A stretch of 26,325 bases of DNA from JANRKH01 sp033763595 (GCA_033763595.1 JANRKH010000036.1:1-26325); one strand, 5' to 3'. Positions 1 to 8,339 are shown, counted from the stretch's first letter. The notes: generated by a model not told the origin, from the letters alone. A program made the numbers and translations.

Positions 1-2
1 AC

Positions 3-278
3 CATTCTAAATACATGACTCTTGTTGCAGAAAAACTAAACATGCTAAAGATGAACCAAGACGAGAAAAATGAATATTACCACTATCGCAAAAGACTCAT
101 CACAGACGAAGACTCAATCCATACAGCAAGAGAAGAGGGAAGGGAGGAAGGACGAGAAGAAGGAATGAGACTAGTAGCTCTAAACATGCTAAAACAAGGG
201 CTTAGCAAAGAATTAATCTCCTCGGTTACTTCTCTTACCATAGAGGAGCTTAAGAAATTAGAAAATTCTAGATCCTAG
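3..278 (+). CDS. Rpn/PD-(D/E)XK family transposase-like nuclease, 3' fragment
   Basis: The reading frame is open to the left edge of the window, so only the C-terminal part (about 91 residues) is present. It has a run of acidic/basic repeats (REEGREEGREEG), followed by LNMLKQGLSKELISSVTSLT, a tail typical of Rpn-family recombination-promoting nucleases / PDDEXK transposases that are abundant in Rickettsiales. The nuclease core with its catalytic acidic residues would lie upstream, outside the window, so whether the gene is intact cannot be judged. The first internal ATG (position 15) is probably not the true start. Family assignment rests on the tail alone. It ends 33 bases before the convergent ctaB gene. 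Confidence 0.6.
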   Translation, partial: HSKYMTLVAEKLNMLKMNQDEKNEYYHYRKRLITDEDSIHTAREEGREEGREEGMRLVALNMLKQGLSKELISSVTSLTIEELKKLENSRS

Positions 279-310
279 AGATAGAGAGCAAATCAAAAAA
301 CTAGTAGACG

Positions 311-1288
311 TTAGTTAAATGACGAGAGAGTGTAGTATGATAAAAAAAAGGATTTTATACGATACTTTATAACGACGTCTACTAAAGTATCTATTATCAT
401 AAAGGCAAAAATAGAAAATAAATATATGATTGAAAATTTAAATAATTTAGGAGCATATTCTATTCCTTCTTCTTGCTTTAATTTTATAGAAAGAACCACA
501 AAATACATTCCAAAAAAAGATGCGGAAATCAAATAAAAAATTGAGGACATGCCAGCAAAGTACGGCATTATAGACGAAAAAAACATCATAATAGAATATA
601 AAATAATTTGGCTCTTAGTATGATTTACACCATAAACAACAGGCATCATAGGAATATTTGCGAGTTTATAGTCTTCTGATTTGATAAGAGCTAAAGACCA
701 AAAATGAGGCGGGGTCCATAGGAAAATTATGAGAAACAAAATTAAAGAGTCGTAAGTAATAGAGCCTGTGACTGATGACCAACCAATAAGCGGAGGAAAG
801 GCCCCCGCGGCCCCTCCTATTACTATATTTTGGACCGTAGATCTCTTTAGCCACATTGTATATATAAAGAAGTAAAATAATATAGAGACTAGCAAAATCA
901 GAGCTGAGACTAAATTTACGCATATAATCATGCTTATCACAGATATGACAGTCAGCCCGATTCCAAGAGCAAGAGCGTCATCTTTGTCTATTATTCCTCT
1001 TACTAATGCCCTTGCTTTTGTTCTGGTCATAATAGAGTCAATATCTCTATCATACCACATATTTAGGCAACCGGCTGCTCCTGCTCCGATAGCAGTAAAA
1101 AATATAGAAGCAAATCCTGTGAATATATTTATAGATCCAGGAGCAACGCAAATACCGGCAAATGCTGTAAATACAGCCAAATACATTACTCGTGGCTTTA
1201 GAAGAGATGCATAGTCGGATATATTAGCATCTTTTTTACTAAAATCTTTTATCCCTTCGGCCTGTTTTAAATCTAGAATATTAGACAA
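311..1288 (-). CDS. ctaB: protoheme IX farnesyltransferase (heme O synthase)
   Basis: UbiA-family integral membrane prenyltransferase that adds a farnesyl group to heme B to make heme O, the first step toward the heme A used by the cytochrome oxidase encoded just upstream. The 325-residue product is near the usual length of about 300. The prenyl-diphosphate motif NxxxDxxxD is seen as N76, D80, D84 (NMWYDRDID), followed by MTRTKARAL. A second conserved loop, YKLANIPMMPVVYG, lies in the middle, and several hydrophobic segments span the protein. No ATG fits the N-terminus: the start is TTG at 1288. An AGG ribosome-binding core lies within the last sense codon of coxA, and the start is three bases after the coxA stop, so translation is probably coupled. 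The N-terminal 30 residues are polar and variable. It is the last gene of a coxB-coxA-ctaB operon. Confidence 0.95.
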   Translation of the reverse strand: MSNILDLKQAEGIKDFSKKDANISDYASLLKPRVMYLAVFTAFAGICVAPGSINIFTGFASIFFTAIGAGAAGCLNMWYDRDIDSIMTRTKARALVRGIIDKDDALALGIGLTVISVISMIICVNLVSALILLVSILFYFFIYTMWLKRSTVQNIVIGGAAGAFPPLIGWSSVTGSITYDSLILFLIIFLWTPPHFWSLALIKSEDYKLANIPMMPVVYGVNHTKSQIILYSIMMFFSSIMPYFAGMSSIFYLISASFFGMYFVVLSIKLKQEEGIEYAPKLFKFSIIYLFSIFAFMIIDTLVDVVIKYRIKSFFLSYYTLSSFN

Positions 1289-1291
1289 AAG

Positions 1292-2863
1292 TTACCTGTG
1301 ATTCATATCTGGCTGGGTTTCAAAAGTATGATGAGGAGCAGGTGAAGGAATCGTCCATTCTAGAGTATCTGCGCCTTCCCCCCATGGATTATCCTCACAT
1401 TTCACTTTGTCCCTGAAAGCTTTGTATATTATGAACAAAAAGAGCACTATAGCTGCATTAGAAATAAAAGCACCTACTGATGAGACTAAATTCCATCCTT
1501 CAAACGCATCAGGATAATCAGGAATCCGTCTTGGCATTCCTGCAAGACCCAAAAAATGCTGAGGAAAAAATGTTAAGTTCACGCTTATAAATGTAATCCA
1601 AAAATGTATTTGCCCAAGTCTCTCTGAATATTTATAACCTGACATCTTACCAAACCAGTAATAGAACGCCGAATAAGCGCCAAATAAAGCTCCAAGAGAC
1701 ATGGTATAATGAAAATGTGCTACTACATAATAAGTATCGTGCAAAACCCTGTCTAAAGACGAATTAGCAAGAACAACGCCAGTAACACCTCCTATTGCAA
1801 ACAACAAAATAAACCCAATGGCAAATAACATAGGGGTTTTAAACTCTATAGACCCACCCCACATTGTCGCTATCCAGCTAAATATTTTTATTCCAGTTGG
1901 AACGGCAATTATCATTGTAGCAGCGCTAAAATATACTAGAGAATTATATGTAAGACCAACAGTAAACATATGATGGGCCCATACAACAAAACCTACAAGC
2001 CCTATGATTGAGAGGGCCGAGACCATGCCGAGATAACCAAATACTGGTTTTTTAGAAAAAGTGGCTACTACTTGGCTTATAACCCCAAATGCTGGGAGTA
2101 TAACAATATATACTTCTGGATGCCCAAAAAACCAAAATAAATGCTGGAATAAAACTGGATCCCCTCCGCCTGACGGCTTAAAGAAACTTGTGCCTAGGTT
2201 CCTATCGGTCAGTAACATTGTGATTGCCCCAGCAAGAACAGGCAAGGCAAGTATAAGCAGGAAAGCTGTAATTAAAATAGACCATACAAAAAGGGGCATT
2301 TTTAATAGGCTCATCCCTGGGGCTCTCATGTTTAATATTGTTGCGATCATATTTATTGATCCAATAATAGACGAAAGGCCAGTAAGGTGAAGGCTTAGGA
2401 TAGCAAGATCAACAGAAATACCAGGATGAGAAGCAGAAAGACTAAGAGGCGGATATAAGGTCCAGCCCGTACCTGCTCCCTCAGCAATCACAGACGAAAG
2501 TAGTAGCAAAATTAATGCAGGAACCATGAGCCAAAAGCTTATATTATTCATCCTTGGAAAGGCCATGTCTGGGGCGCCTATCATAATTGGAACAAACCAG
2601 TTGCCAAATCCGCCAAACATTGCTGGCATAATCATAAAAAACACCATAAGAATAGCGTGAGCTGTAACAATAACGTTATAAAGTTGATGATCATCTCCTA
2701 AAAAGTCACCGCCATTTCTACTAAGCTGAGCCCTTATTATAACCGAAAATAGGCCACCTAAAATCCCCCCTATTACAGAGAAGATAATATACATTGTGCC
2801 AATATCTTTGTGATTTGTTGAAAATAACCACCTGCTAATACCTTTAGGGTAATGATTCTCCAT
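1292..2863 (-). CDS. ctaD: cytochrome c oxidase subunit I (aa3 type)
   Basis: Catalytic heme-copper subunit of the terminal oxidase in the inner membrane; it reduces O2 to water and pumps protons. The 523-residue length is normal for the family. Heme a ligands are His69 (VTAHAI) and His385, and heme a3 is bound by His383 (VVAHFHYTMS). CuB ligands are His248 with the cross-linked Tyr252 (GHPEVY), and His297 and His298 (WAHHMF). The D-channel glutamate is E250 and the K-channel lysine lies in IAVPTGIKIFSW (K326), so it looks like an A-type proton-pumping enzyme. An AAAGGA ribosome-binding site lies eight bases before the ATG. It follows coxB by 120 bases and is read into ctaB. All active-site residues are intact. 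Also called coxA. Confidence 0.98.
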   Translation of the reverse strand: MENHYPKGISRWLFSTNHKDIGTMYIIFSVIGGILGGLFSVIIRAQLSRNGGDFLGDDHQLYNVIVTAHAILMVFFMIMPAMFGGFGNWFVPIMIGAPDMAFPRMNNISFWLMVPALILLLLSSVIAEGAGTGWTLYPPLSLSASHPGISVDLAILSLHLTGLSSIIGSINMIATILNMRAPGMSLLKMPLFVWSILITAFLLILALPVLAGAITMLLTDRNLGTSFFKPSGGGDPVLFQHLFWFFGHPEVYIVILPAFGVISQVVATFSKKPVFGYLGMVSALSIIGLVGFVVWAHHMFTVGLTYNSLVYFSAATMIIAVPTGIKIFSWIATMWGGSIEFKTPMLFAIGFILLFAIGGVTGVVLANSSLDRVLHDTYYVVAHFHYTMSLGALFGAYSAFYYWFGKMSGYKYSERLGQIHFWITFISVNLTFFPQHFLGLAGMPRRIPDYPDAFEGWNLVSSVGAFISNAAIVLFLFIIYKAFRDKVKCEDNPWGEGADTLEWTIPSPAPHHTFETQPDMNHR

Positions 2864-2983
2864 AATTTTTTATCCTTTGGTTTTGTTTTTGGTTCTTGAG
2901 CGCCTTTGCTTAATATTGCAATCTGAATGTTCTAAAAAGTTAGCTATCTTAGGCATTTACTTAAAATTATACTTATTCAAAGC

Positions 2984-3787
2984 TTATCTCAAAGAAAATT
3001 GTGGTTTATAAATATATTTAGATGAATATTTTTGCTTCGATGCTTCAACCCATTTCTCAAAATCTTCTTTTGATACAACTTCAACTACTATAGGCATGAA
3101 ACCATGGTTAACTCCGCAAATCTCAGAACATTGGCCGTAATATATACCAGTTTTCTTTACCTTCACATAGGTCTCATTAACTCTACCTGGTACAGCATCA
3201 ACCTTAAAACCAAAACTAGGTACAGTAAAGCTATGTATCACATCAGCTGCACTAATTAAAAACCTTACAACCGTGTCCCTAGGTATTACTATTCTATTAT
3301 CTACGTCCAGCAATCTTTTTTGACCAGGCTTCAAATTTTTCTCATCAATCATGTAACTATCAAAAACCATGTCTCCGTAATCTTGGTATTTATATTGCCA
3401 ATACCATTGAAATCCGGTGACTTTTATAGTCATGTCTGCTTTTGGTATAGTTTCTTGTTTATGTAAAATATAGAAGGACGGAACTGCAATAATACATAAT
3501 ATTATCACCGGAATGATAGTCCAGACAATTTCCACGGTAACATTATGAGTGAATTTACGCGGAACTGGGTTTCTTTTATGATAAAAAAAATAGCATACAT
3601 ATGCTAAAAGGCCTGCAACTACAAGCAATATCGCAGTAATGATAACAAGAATAAAGTTATGCAAACTAACTATATCCTCCATCACTTCCGTGGCAGGTTC
3701 TTGAAAATAAACTTGCCAGGGCTTTGGTTCCGCCCCAAAAGCCAAACTACTTTTTAAAAAACACAAGATTAAGCATAAAAAACGCAT
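2984..3787 (-). CDS. ctaC: cytochrome c oxidase subunit II
   Basis: Electron-entry subunit of cytochrome oxidase, carrying the binuclear CuA centre in the periplasm. The 267-residue protein starts with a hydrophobic signal-like segment (residues 2-19, ending near FGAE). Two membrane helices follow, at about 43-68 and 86-106, then the cupredoxin domain. CuA ligands are His185, Cys220, Glu222, Cys224, His228 and Met231 (GQCSEICGVNHGFM). The aromatic patch FQWYWQY (126-132) is the cytochrome c electron entry site. An AGGAAG-like ribosome-binding site is seen (GGAAG five bases before the ATG). It is the first gene of the coxB-coxA-ctaB operon. Its promoter should lie in the preceding 395-base gap, but no clear hexamers were found there. 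Also called coxB. Confidence 0.98.
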   Translation of the reverse strand: MRFLCLILCFLKSSLAFGAEPKPWQVYFQEPATEVMEDIVSLHNFILVIITAILLVVAGLLAYVCYFFYHKRNPVPRKFTHNVTVEIVWTIIPVIILCIIAVPSFYILHKQETIPKADMTIKVTGFQWYWQYKYQDYGDMVFDSYMIDEKNLKPGQKRLLDVDNRIVIPRDTVVRFLISAADVIHSFTVPSFGFKVDAVPGRVNETYVKVKKTGIYYGQCSEICGVNHGFMPIVVEVVSKEDFEKWVEASKQKYSSKYIYKPQFSLR

Positions 3788-4182
3788 TATTCTTCCAAAA
3801 AATTACTTTCTACCCTAAGATTACTAAACAGGAGACAAAAAGTAAAATAAATCAGGATATTTTAGGTAATTTTTATAGTCCATATTTTAAAACTGCCATT
3901 TGAGAGCTGAGATGATTATTAATACTAAACCCAAAATTAAGACAGGCAAGAGTCCTAACTATATGGTCTTGAGGCTACAGCCTATACATAAGTATCTGAT
4001 TTGTGGATTTAGTTTAATTTAAAGATTTATCACAAAATAACCAGGGTCAAATGTAGCAAGTAACTAAAATACTGATAACAAAACAAAAGTAGGATCTGGT
4101 AAATCATCGAAAATCCATGGTTTTTATCCAAAATTCATAGAAAAGCTATGGTAGCATACTTAGAAATATTATATTAATTCCA
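3788..4182. other. gene-free gap upstream of coxB
   Basis: 395 bases without a convincing gene or RNA. It separates the ankyrin-like gene's 3' end from the coxB start. The only local structure noted is a small CATAG/CTATG hairpin with a five-base loop near 4135-4149, just past the ankyrin-like gene's stop, without a T-tract. It should contain the coxB promoter, which I could not pinpoint. Confidence 0.5.
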
Positions 4183-4854
4183 TTATCCGAACATACTTAG
4201 GTCACCCGGCCACTCATCATTTAATTTATTTTTTATAGTTGAGTTATAAAGCCCAGAGACATCTGCCTTATCGCAAATAAAATCCTCAGAGTCAAAAGCA
4301 TTATGAATAGAGGCAGCTCCCATATTTTCCAGTGCCATAATTGCTTCATAATTTTTCATTTTGATTGCGACGTCGAGGGCAGTTTTACCATCGTATGTTA
4401 GGTTAAGAAAAAATTTTCTTTGTTCCTGTGTATATTCTCGTAAAAATTCAACTATAAGATCTGGAGCATTGTTTTTAATCAGATCTACGAAAATATTGGT
4501 AAAAAACTCAATATATTCTGGATCTAAACTCTCAAATCCAGCAAAACTCTCTTCTTCCTGCGATATCGTCTCATTCGCAAGTAAATTCTTCAATGTTTCC
4601 GAGATGGCATATTCTAAAGTTGCTGGTAGCAATTCAGTAATCTCTTTTGCTTCTTTGCTAAGATATGACAAATCATATTGGAGAGGATTTGCCATTTCCT
4701 CAAAATTGAATCTTGATTCTGCATCTGACTTCAAAAAAGCAATTTTTTTTGGAAAATTTGCTCCGGTTGGATTATTTGATCCAGGCTGTAATGCGGTACC
4801 TGAGTTCTTTGAAAGGGCAATCAGCGCCCCCATTATGTATGACGTTAATTTCAT
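4183..4854 (-). CDS. hypothetical protein with one ankyrin-like repeat
   Basis: The 223-residue protein is not recognised as a named family. Residues 154-182 (YDGKTALDVAIKMKNYEAIM and following) resemble one ankyrin repeat: the pattern is G-TALDVAI, then a helix, then a helix ending in a GA turn. The segment just before (NAPDLIVEFLRE, 129-140) could be the second helix of a preceding, degenerate repeat. The N-terminus (MKLTSYIMGALIALSKNSG) is mildly hydrophobic and might be a weak secretion signal. The middle is acidic and helical. A purine-rich AAGGAA ends directly at the ATG, giving unusually tight spacing; the alternative start at residue 8 has no ribosome-binding site. Ankyrin proteins in Rickettsiales are often host-directed effectors, but nothing here shows secretion. 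It is a single gene with no operon partner. Confidence 0.6.
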   Translation of the reverse strand: MKLTSYIMGALIALSKNSGTALQPGSNNPTGANFPKKIAFLKSDAESRFNFEEMANPLQYDLSYLSKEAKEITELLPATLEYAISETLKNLLANETISQEEESFAGFESLDPEYIEFFTNIFVDLIKNNAPDLIVEFLREYTQEQRKFFLNLTYDGKTALDVAIKMKNYEAIMALENMGAASIHNAFDSEDFICDKADVSGLYNSTIKNKLNDEWPGDLSMFG

Positions 4855-4947
4855 TTCCTTCTGTTTTTAATTTTACCCTTTTAAGACCAAGTCTCAAAGG
4901 CTCTGGTTACTCTGATAAACTTGATATCTAAAATGCTTAATTAGATC

Positions 4948-4969
4948 TAAACTAAAATAGCTTAGTTTA
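4948..4969 (-). terminator. AT-rich hairpin after the heme operon, possible weak terminator
   Basis: A perfect 8-bp stem (TAAACTAA / TTAGTTTA) with a six-base loop lies five bases past the stop of the cinA-like gene, the last gene of the hem operon. The stem has only two G:C pairs and no T-run follows on the minus strand, so termination is uncertain. Confidence 0.3.
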
Positions 4970-4973
4970 TTTA

Positions 4974-5726
4974 CTAATCATCACGAATCTCATATTTTAT
5001 TGACCTTGCAGTCAAAATTTCAATAAACTCAGAAGCAGCTTTTTTTAGTTCTTCAATTCTAATGCCTGTAAATACTATATCAGTGTAGAATGATCCATCT
5101 TTAGTAAACGGATAACTTCCAACATCTATGTTATTATATTTGTTTTGAATTGAATCTAAATCCTCTGCTATTATACTCTCAGCTATATTAACATTAACCA
5201 CAAAGCTTACTATCGAATCTCTACTCTCTAGATAGCTCAAGACATATTCGAACATATTGTACATAATATTAGGAAGCCCGGCAAGAACGAACACATTTTT
5301 TAAAACAAAACCAGGTGCCTTTGTAACATTATTCCCGATCAATTTCGCTCCCTTAGGAAAATGAGCCATTTTTTCTCTTGCTTTATTCAAAGATTCACCT
5401 CGCGAAAGATAATAATCTGCTAACTCCTTAAGAACTTGATGATTTACCTCTAATTCTAGACCAAAAGCCTCTGCGATAGATTCTGTTGTTATATCATCAT
5501 GAGTTGGCCCTATCCCGCCCGTTGTAAATAAATAATTATATTTTTGGCTCAGTGATAAGACGTTTTCTATTATATCTTGCCTTTCGTCTCTAATCATTCT
5601 TACTTCTTTAAGGAAAATGCCCCTTTTAGCTAGCTTCTGGGCTATAAAATTTACATTTTTGTCCTCTGTTCTTCCGATCAAAATTTCATTTCCTATAACA
5701 AGAATCGCTGCTGTAATTTTTTCCAT
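4974..5726 (-). CDS. CinA-like molybdopterin-binding-fold protein (COG1058, N-terminal domain only)
   Basis: The 250-residue protein has the MoaB/MogA-like domain found at the N-terminus of CinA. Seen motifs are ILVIGNEILIGRTEDKN (8-24), TTGGIGPTHDDIT (68-80), KAPGF (136-140) and the LAGLPNIM segment (148-155). The C-terminal nicotinamide-nucleotide amidase (PncC) domain of full-length CinA is missing, so the length fits the short stand-alone form seen in Rickettsiales and other alphaproteobacteria. In full-length relatives this domain carries ADP-ribose pyrophosphatase activity linked to NAD recycling; whether the short form keeps that activity is unknown. It starts five bases after the hemJ stop and so is read as the last gene of the hemE-hemH-hemJ operon. 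Databases often label it competence/damage-inducible protein A, but no competence role is shown here. Confidence 0.85.
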   Translation of the reverse strand: MEKITAAILVIGNEILIGRTEDKNVNFIAQKLAKRGIFLKEVRMIRDERQDIIENVLSLSQKYNYLFTTGGIGPTHDDITTESIAEAFGLELEVNHQVLKELADYYLSRGESLNKAREKMAHFPKGAKLIGNNVTKAPGFVLKNVFVLAGLPNIMYNMFEYVLSYLESRDSIVSFVVNVNIAESIIAEDLDSIQNKYNNIDVGSYPFTKDGSFYTDIVFTGIRIEELKKAASEFIEILTARSIKYEIRDD

Positions 5727-5731
5727 AATAC

Positions 5732-6169
5732 TTACTCAAAAGGTTTCGCAATGACCATAATCACTATTACAATCATAAAAACGGTTGGTACTTCGTTGGC
5801 TATTCTAAAAAAAGTCTCGGATTTTTTATTGGTCCCATTTACGAAATCTTTTCTCCATTTCGCGAGTAATCCGTGAAACGCAGCAAGGAAGGTAACAAAC
5901 AACATTTTTATGTGAAACCAAACCCCAAGTGCCGCAATTCCATATAAGTATGATAATAATATACCAAAAATAAAGGTAGATATCATAGCAGGATTCATAA
6001 TATATTTTATGAGCCTTCTTTCCATAATCTGAAACAAATTATCCGCCTCGCTATCTCTTGTAACCCTTGTGTGATATACATATATTCTTGGTAAATACAG
6101 AAGTCCTGCCATCCACGATATCATAGATATAACATGAAATACCTTCAACCATTCATAATATTCAAACAT
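5732..6169 (-). CDS. hemJ: protoporphyrinogen IX oxidase HemJ
   Basis: Membrane enzyme that oxidises protoporphyrinogen IX to protoporphyrin IX, the step before ferrochelatase. The start at 6169 gives 145 residues, the usual HemJ size, beginning MFEYYEWLKVFHVISMISWM. This ATG has a good ribosome-binding site (TAGGA seven bases upstream), while the frame's earlier start at 6232 would add 21 residues inside hemH. Conserved His12, the LPRIYVYH loop (26-33), and His86/Lys88 (WFHIKML) are present. Four hydrophobic helices are visible. The ATG lies in the last codons of hemH (8-base overlap), so the two are coupled. Its presence explains how this bacterium makes protoporphyrin without HemG or HemY here. 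Confidence 0.93.
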   Translation of the reverse strand: MFEYYEWLKVFHVISMISWMAGLLYLPRIYVYHTRVTRDSEADNLFQIMERRLIKYIMNPAMISTFIFGILLSYLYGIAALGVWFHIKMLFVTFLAAFHGLLAKWRKDFVNGTNKKSETFFRIANEVPTVFMIVIVIMVIAKPFE

Positions 6170-7211
6170 TTTTGTTCCTACATAAACAATATTTAAATTC
6201 GGCAGGACATTTGCCTGAGTTGAAAGACACAATTTCTTGCTCTGATTTTATAGTATTCAAAACAAATTTAGAGAGCGCATCTATGTAGTCTTCATTATCT
6301 CCAAGAGCCTGAACCCTTCTATATTCTATTTTATATTTATCTGCAATAGACTTATATTCTATATCAAGCTCGACCAATGTTTCAATATGCTCGGAAACAA
6401 AAGCAATTGGTACGATTAATATATTTTTTCCAGATCGAGCCTCCTCTTCAATCACTCTTTCTGTACTTGGAGACAGCCATTCAATAGGACCAACTTTACT
6501 TTGATAACATAATTTTGTCTCATAACCTGATATCTCTTGGTCTGATATTATAGCCTTGTATGTTTTATTTATTTGCCATTCGTAAGGATCACCTGTTTTA
6601 ACATATTTTTTTGGTATACTATGAGCAGAAAACAATATGATAGGATTTTTTGTAAATTTTTTTAATTCTTTTTTTATTAAGCTAACATGAGCTTTTATAA
6701 ACAACTCATTATCAAAATAGCAACCTATTTTTTTTACTTTAAGATTTGTTTTTTCTTGCTTTAATAATTCCTCGAACTCTTCAAACGAAGAGATAGTGGT
6801 GGCCGTTGATAATTGAGGATAAAGAGGTAGCATAATAACTTCTGCCGGATTGTAATCTTTTATTTTTGATACAACCTCTTTTGCAAATGGATGCCAGTAC
6901 CTCATGGAAACTAGTATCTCGACGTTCTTTATTTCTTTTTTTAATTTTCTAAGAAGCGCATTCTTTTGCTTCTCTGTTTCCTCAAGTAATCCTGATTTAC
7001 CACCAATCAAACTATAATTTTGCTTTGCTAGTTTTTTTCTAAAAAAAGATATGAAAAAAGCTATTGTCTTTCTTATTAAAAAAGGCGCTCTTATGATCCA
7101 TTTATCCGAAAATAAATTATATAAAAAAGGTCCAACATTATCTAACTTATCAGGCCCCCCCAAATTAAATAAAACTATTACTTTCTTATCATTCTTTATA
7201 GTTTCTAACAT
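6162..7211 (-). CDS. hemH: ferrochelatase
   Basis: Inserts Fe2+ into protoporphyrin IX to make protoheme, the last step of heme synthesis. The 349-residue product has the N-terminal LFNLGGP motif (14-20), the metal-binding His197 (LFSAHSIPKKYVKTGDPY), the YQSKVGPIEWLSPST region (236-250), and the acidic SEHIETLVELDIEY stretch (273-286) with E274 and E278. The C-terminus carries three cysteines, C335, C342 and C344 (CPAEFKYCLC). Several alphaproteobacterial and animal ferrochelatases bind a [2Fe-2S] cluster through C-terminal cysteines, so a cluster is possible here. The gene overlaps hemE by 23 bases and hemJ by 8 bases. It supplies heme B for CtaB, encoded nearby. Confidence 0.97.
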   Translation of the reverse strand: MLETIKNDKKVIVLFNLGGPDKLDNVGPFLYNLFSDKWIIRAPFLIRKTIAFFISFFRKKLAKQNYSLIGGKSGLLEETEKQKNALLRKLKKEIKNVEILVSMRYWHPFAKEVVSKIKDYNPAEVIMLPLYPQLSTATTISSFEEFEELLKQEKTNLKVKKIGCYFDNELFIKAHVSLIKKELKKFTKNPIILFSAHSIPKKYVKTGDPYEWQINKTYKAIISDQEISGYETKLCYQSKVGPIEWLSPSTERVIEEEARSGKNILIVPIAFVSEHIETLVELDIEYKSIADKYKIEYRRVQALGDNEDYIDALSKFVLNTIKSEQEIVSFNSGKCPAEFKYCLCRNKNV

Positions 7212-8214
7212 AATCTACTAAATATTCAACATTTTCAATTGGTGTTTCCTTATTGATTCCATGACCAAGATTGAAGATAAAATTACCAGAACTAAAATTA
7301 CTCATTATTTGGTTCATCTTATATTCTATCTTGTCTTTCGTAAGCAATAAAACCTGCGGATCTAGGTTGCCTTGTATTATTTTTTTTTGCTTTATTTTTT
7401 TTCCGATCTCAAATGGCACTAGATAGTCCAAACCTATGCAATCAAGGTCTATTAATTCGCCATATTTTTCATACAACAACCCAGCTCCCTTGGGGAATCC
7501 AATTATTGGAATATTTGGATTATAATCCCTTAAAGATTTTACAATTTTTTGTGTCGGTTTTATTACAAATCTCTCAAACTCTTCTTCATTCAAAATTCCT
7601 GCCCAGGACTCAAATAATTGTATAACTTCAGCACCTGCGTTTATCTGCTCTTTTAAATATATAATTGTTTGTTCTGTTAGGATTTCAATAAGACCATTTA
7701 TCATATCCCCATTTTCTAATGCGATCTTTCTACAATAATCAAAATCGTGTTTTTTTTCTGAGATTATATAGGTTGCAACCGTCCACGGCCCTCCTGCAAA
7801 ACCTATCAAAGTTTTTTCTTTGTTTAGTTTTGTTTTTGTTAAGGCAATTGCTTCGCAAACTCTATTTATCTTATCTGAATATTCTATATGTTTAACTTTT
7901 AACTTTTTTATATCTGAAGGTGATTTTACGGTCTCGACCCTTGGCCCTTCTCCTTCTGTAAATTCAACATCCAAGCCCAAGATGTGAGGTATTACCAGAA
8001 TATCTGAAAATATAATAGCCGCATCAAAGTCAAATCTATCGATTGGCTGCAAAGTTACAGCTGTCGCAAGCTCAGGATTATAGCACAAATCCAAAAAACT
8101 TCCTGCTTTTTTTCTTATCTCTCTATATTCAGGCAGATATCTACCTGCTTGCCTCATTAACCATATCGGAACCTTTTTGGAATTTTGGCGAAATACATCT
8201 AATAATAATTTCAT
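7189..8214 (-). CDS. hemE: uroporphyrinogen decarboxylase
   Basis: Converts uroporphyrinogen III to coproporphyrinogen III in the cytoplasm. The 341-residue protein has the signature PIWLMRQAGRYLPEY (16-30) with substrate-binding R21 and R25. Catalytic Asp71 lies in AAIIFSDILVIP, and the second signature GFAGGPWTVATY (138-149) is present, as is a C-terminal FNLGHGI with the conserved histidine. It is the first gene of the hemE-hemH-hemJ-cinA-like operon. No clear Shine-Dalgarno sequence precedes the ATG; the upstream 25 bases are almost pure A/T. Its 5' side abuts the DnaA-box cluster, the same arrangement described for the Caulobacter and Rickettsia prowazekii origins, where hemE flanks the origin. 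Confidence 0.97.
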   Translation of the reverse strand: MKLLLDVFRQNSKKVPIWLMRQAGRYLPEYREIRKKAGSFLDLCYNPELATAVTLQPIDRFDFDAAIIFSDILVIPHILGLDVEFTEGEGPRVETVKSPSDIKKLKVKHIEYSDKINRVCEAIALTKTKLNKEKTLIGFAGGPWTVATYIISEKKHDFDYCRKIALENGDMINGLIEILTEQTIIYLKEQINAGAEVIQLFESWAGILNEEEFERFVIKPTQKIVKSLRDYNPNIPIIGFPKGAGLLYEKYGELIDLDCIGLDYLVPFEIGKKIKQKKIIQGNLDPQVLLLTKDKIEYKMNQIMSNFSSGNFIFNLGHGINKETPIENVEYLVDYVRNYKE

Positions 8215-8248
8215 ATATAATATATATGTAGTTTATGGGTAAGGTTTT

Positions 8249-8284
8249 TTGTGTATTATTTTTTATCCACATAATAATACACAA
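8249..8284. repeat. 12-bp perfect inverted repeat enclosing a DnaA box
   Basis: TTGTGTATTATT (8249-8260) and AATAATACACAA (8273-8284) are exact inverted copies. The exact DnaA box TTATCCACA sits in the 12-base loop. Each arm also carries a one-mismatch DnaA box in opposite orientation. Confidence 0.85.
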
Positions 8285-8308
8285 TATTAAAAAGCTAAAA
8301 CTCTATAC

Positions 8309-8339
8309 TTTGTGTATATGTTTTCAACTTATACACAAA
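8309..8339. repeat. 10-bp inverted repeat of DnaA-box-like sequences
   Basis: TTTGTGTATA (8309-8318) and TATACACAAA (8330-8339) are exact inverted copies separated by 11 bases. The right arm overlaps the exact box TTATACACA at 8329-8337. This is a second symmetrical DnaA-box pair within the candidate origin. Confidence 0.8.

Noticed and set aside
666..923. Additional frames overlapping ctaB, and similar overlapping frames elsewhere (for example 2061-2390, 4361-4870, 21168-21491)
   Set aside because: They lie on the other strand or in another frame of clearly conserved genes and show no family features.
3890..3990. Possible tRNA or small RNA in the coxB upstream gap
   Set aside because: No T-loop (GTTCRA) or acceptor pairing found; inspection of all gaps revealed no tRNA.
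6170..6232. Longer N-terminus for HemJ from the start at 6232
   Set aside because: Adds 21 residues not typical of HemJ and lies wholly within hemH; the ATG at 6169 has a good ribosome-binding site and gives the family's usual start.
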